Shown here piece by piece: positions 63,999 through 64,000 of a stretch of DNA of 64,000 nt (within the stretch, counting starts at the first letter, position 1; every line of letters begins with the position of its first letter). The notes under the pieces were generated by a model that had not been told where the DNA came from, searched no databases, and saw nothing but the letters and a program-made list of their open reading frames with translations. A program made the translations under genes and the position numbers. The stretch comes from an uncultured Pseudomonadota bacterium. Its GTDB lineage: Bacteria > Pseudomonadota > Gammaproteobacteria > Steroidobacterales > Steroidobacteraceae. The stretch spans positions 62,001-126,000 of the forward strand of contig CAIPVV010000017.1 of the NCBI GenBank assembly GCA_903868595.1. The letters run 5' to 3'.

Positions 63999-64000
63999 GG

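Noticed and set aside
1-64000. CRISPR array, tRNA or rRNA genes, prophage
   Set aside because: No spaced direct repeats, cloverleaf-like sequences, rRNA motifs or phage structural genes were seen. YqjE is named a holin-family protein only by similarity and sits in a yqjDEK unit.

Overview
The window is GC-rich, densely packed bacterial DNA with all the marks of a gammaproteobacterium. Two large TonB-dependent receptors, LptF, TtcA, a YqjD/YqjE/YqjK trio, a FeoAB operon behind a Fur-box-like site and a complete glycogen pathway together suggest the Nevskiales / Xanthomonadales / Steroidobacterales neighbourhood. That placement is inference from gene content, not a phylogenetic test. No tRNA, rRNA or CRISPR array was seen.

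Layout. 1-5.5 kb: the start of a secreted alpha/beta-hydrolase-like gene (minus), a GH17-like secreted protein with a small secreted partner, a broken class II cytochrome c gene, and a TonB-dependent receptor. 5.5-14 kb: an ABC-F ATPase, an isopenicillin-N-synthase-like oxygenase, an internally deleted extradiol dioxygenase (DODA/LigB-like), a PCuAC copper chaperone with a His/Met tail, a giant DUF748 (AsmA-like) protein, YqjD-YqjE-YqjK, and a SUI1/YciH factor. 14-24 kb: MFS and MATE transporters, an alpha/beta hydrolase, a CNNM/CorC-type membrane protein, a DUF885 lipoprotein peptidase, a Gre-like factor, an outer-membrane barrel protein and a PhoD-like phosphodiesterase. 24-32.5 kb: ModB-ModC, fructose-1,6-bisphosphatase, an MmyB-type regulator with two perfect inverted repeats ahead of its likely start, a TonB-receptor relic with its terminator, two paralogous secreted proteins of unknown function, an aldehyde dehydrogenase and a MarR regulator. 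32.6-35.2 kb: feoA-feoB-DUF6587. 35.2-39.9 kb: a second TonB-dependent receptor, split by a frameshift at a G6 run, then a DUF192 protein and a lipoprotein.

39.9-53.4 kb is a glycogen/maltodextrin locus: alpha-glucan phosphorylase, branching enzyme, ADP-glucose pyrophosphorylase, a GH57 glycosidase, 4-alpha-glucanotransferase and glycogen synthase, with a LEA-type lipoprotein, a ChbG/HpnK deacetylase and a family 2 glycosyltransferase in between. It encodes synthesis (GlgC-GlgA-GlgB) and breakdown (GlgP-MalQ, probably with GH57) together.

53.4-63.5 kb is a long run of plus-strand genes, several overlapping by 4-8 bases: a serine-hydrolase-like protein lacking its catalytic residues, a small lipoprotein, carboxypeptidase Taq, TtcA, a tyrosine-phosphatase/ADP-ribosylglycohydrolase fusion, a zinc metallopeptidase, an ATP-grasp ligase, a CpeT-like lipoprotein, LptF and a dienelactone hydrolase. 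The block from the fusion protein to the CpeT-like lipoprotein is the best candidate for an uncharacterised system. The right edge carries an IS481-type transposase remnant abutting the first ~60 codons of an S9 peptidase gene.

Several genes are disrupted (cytochrome, DODA, second TonB receptor, receptor relic, IS481/S9 scar). Some may be real decay. The single-base lesions could equally be sequence errors.
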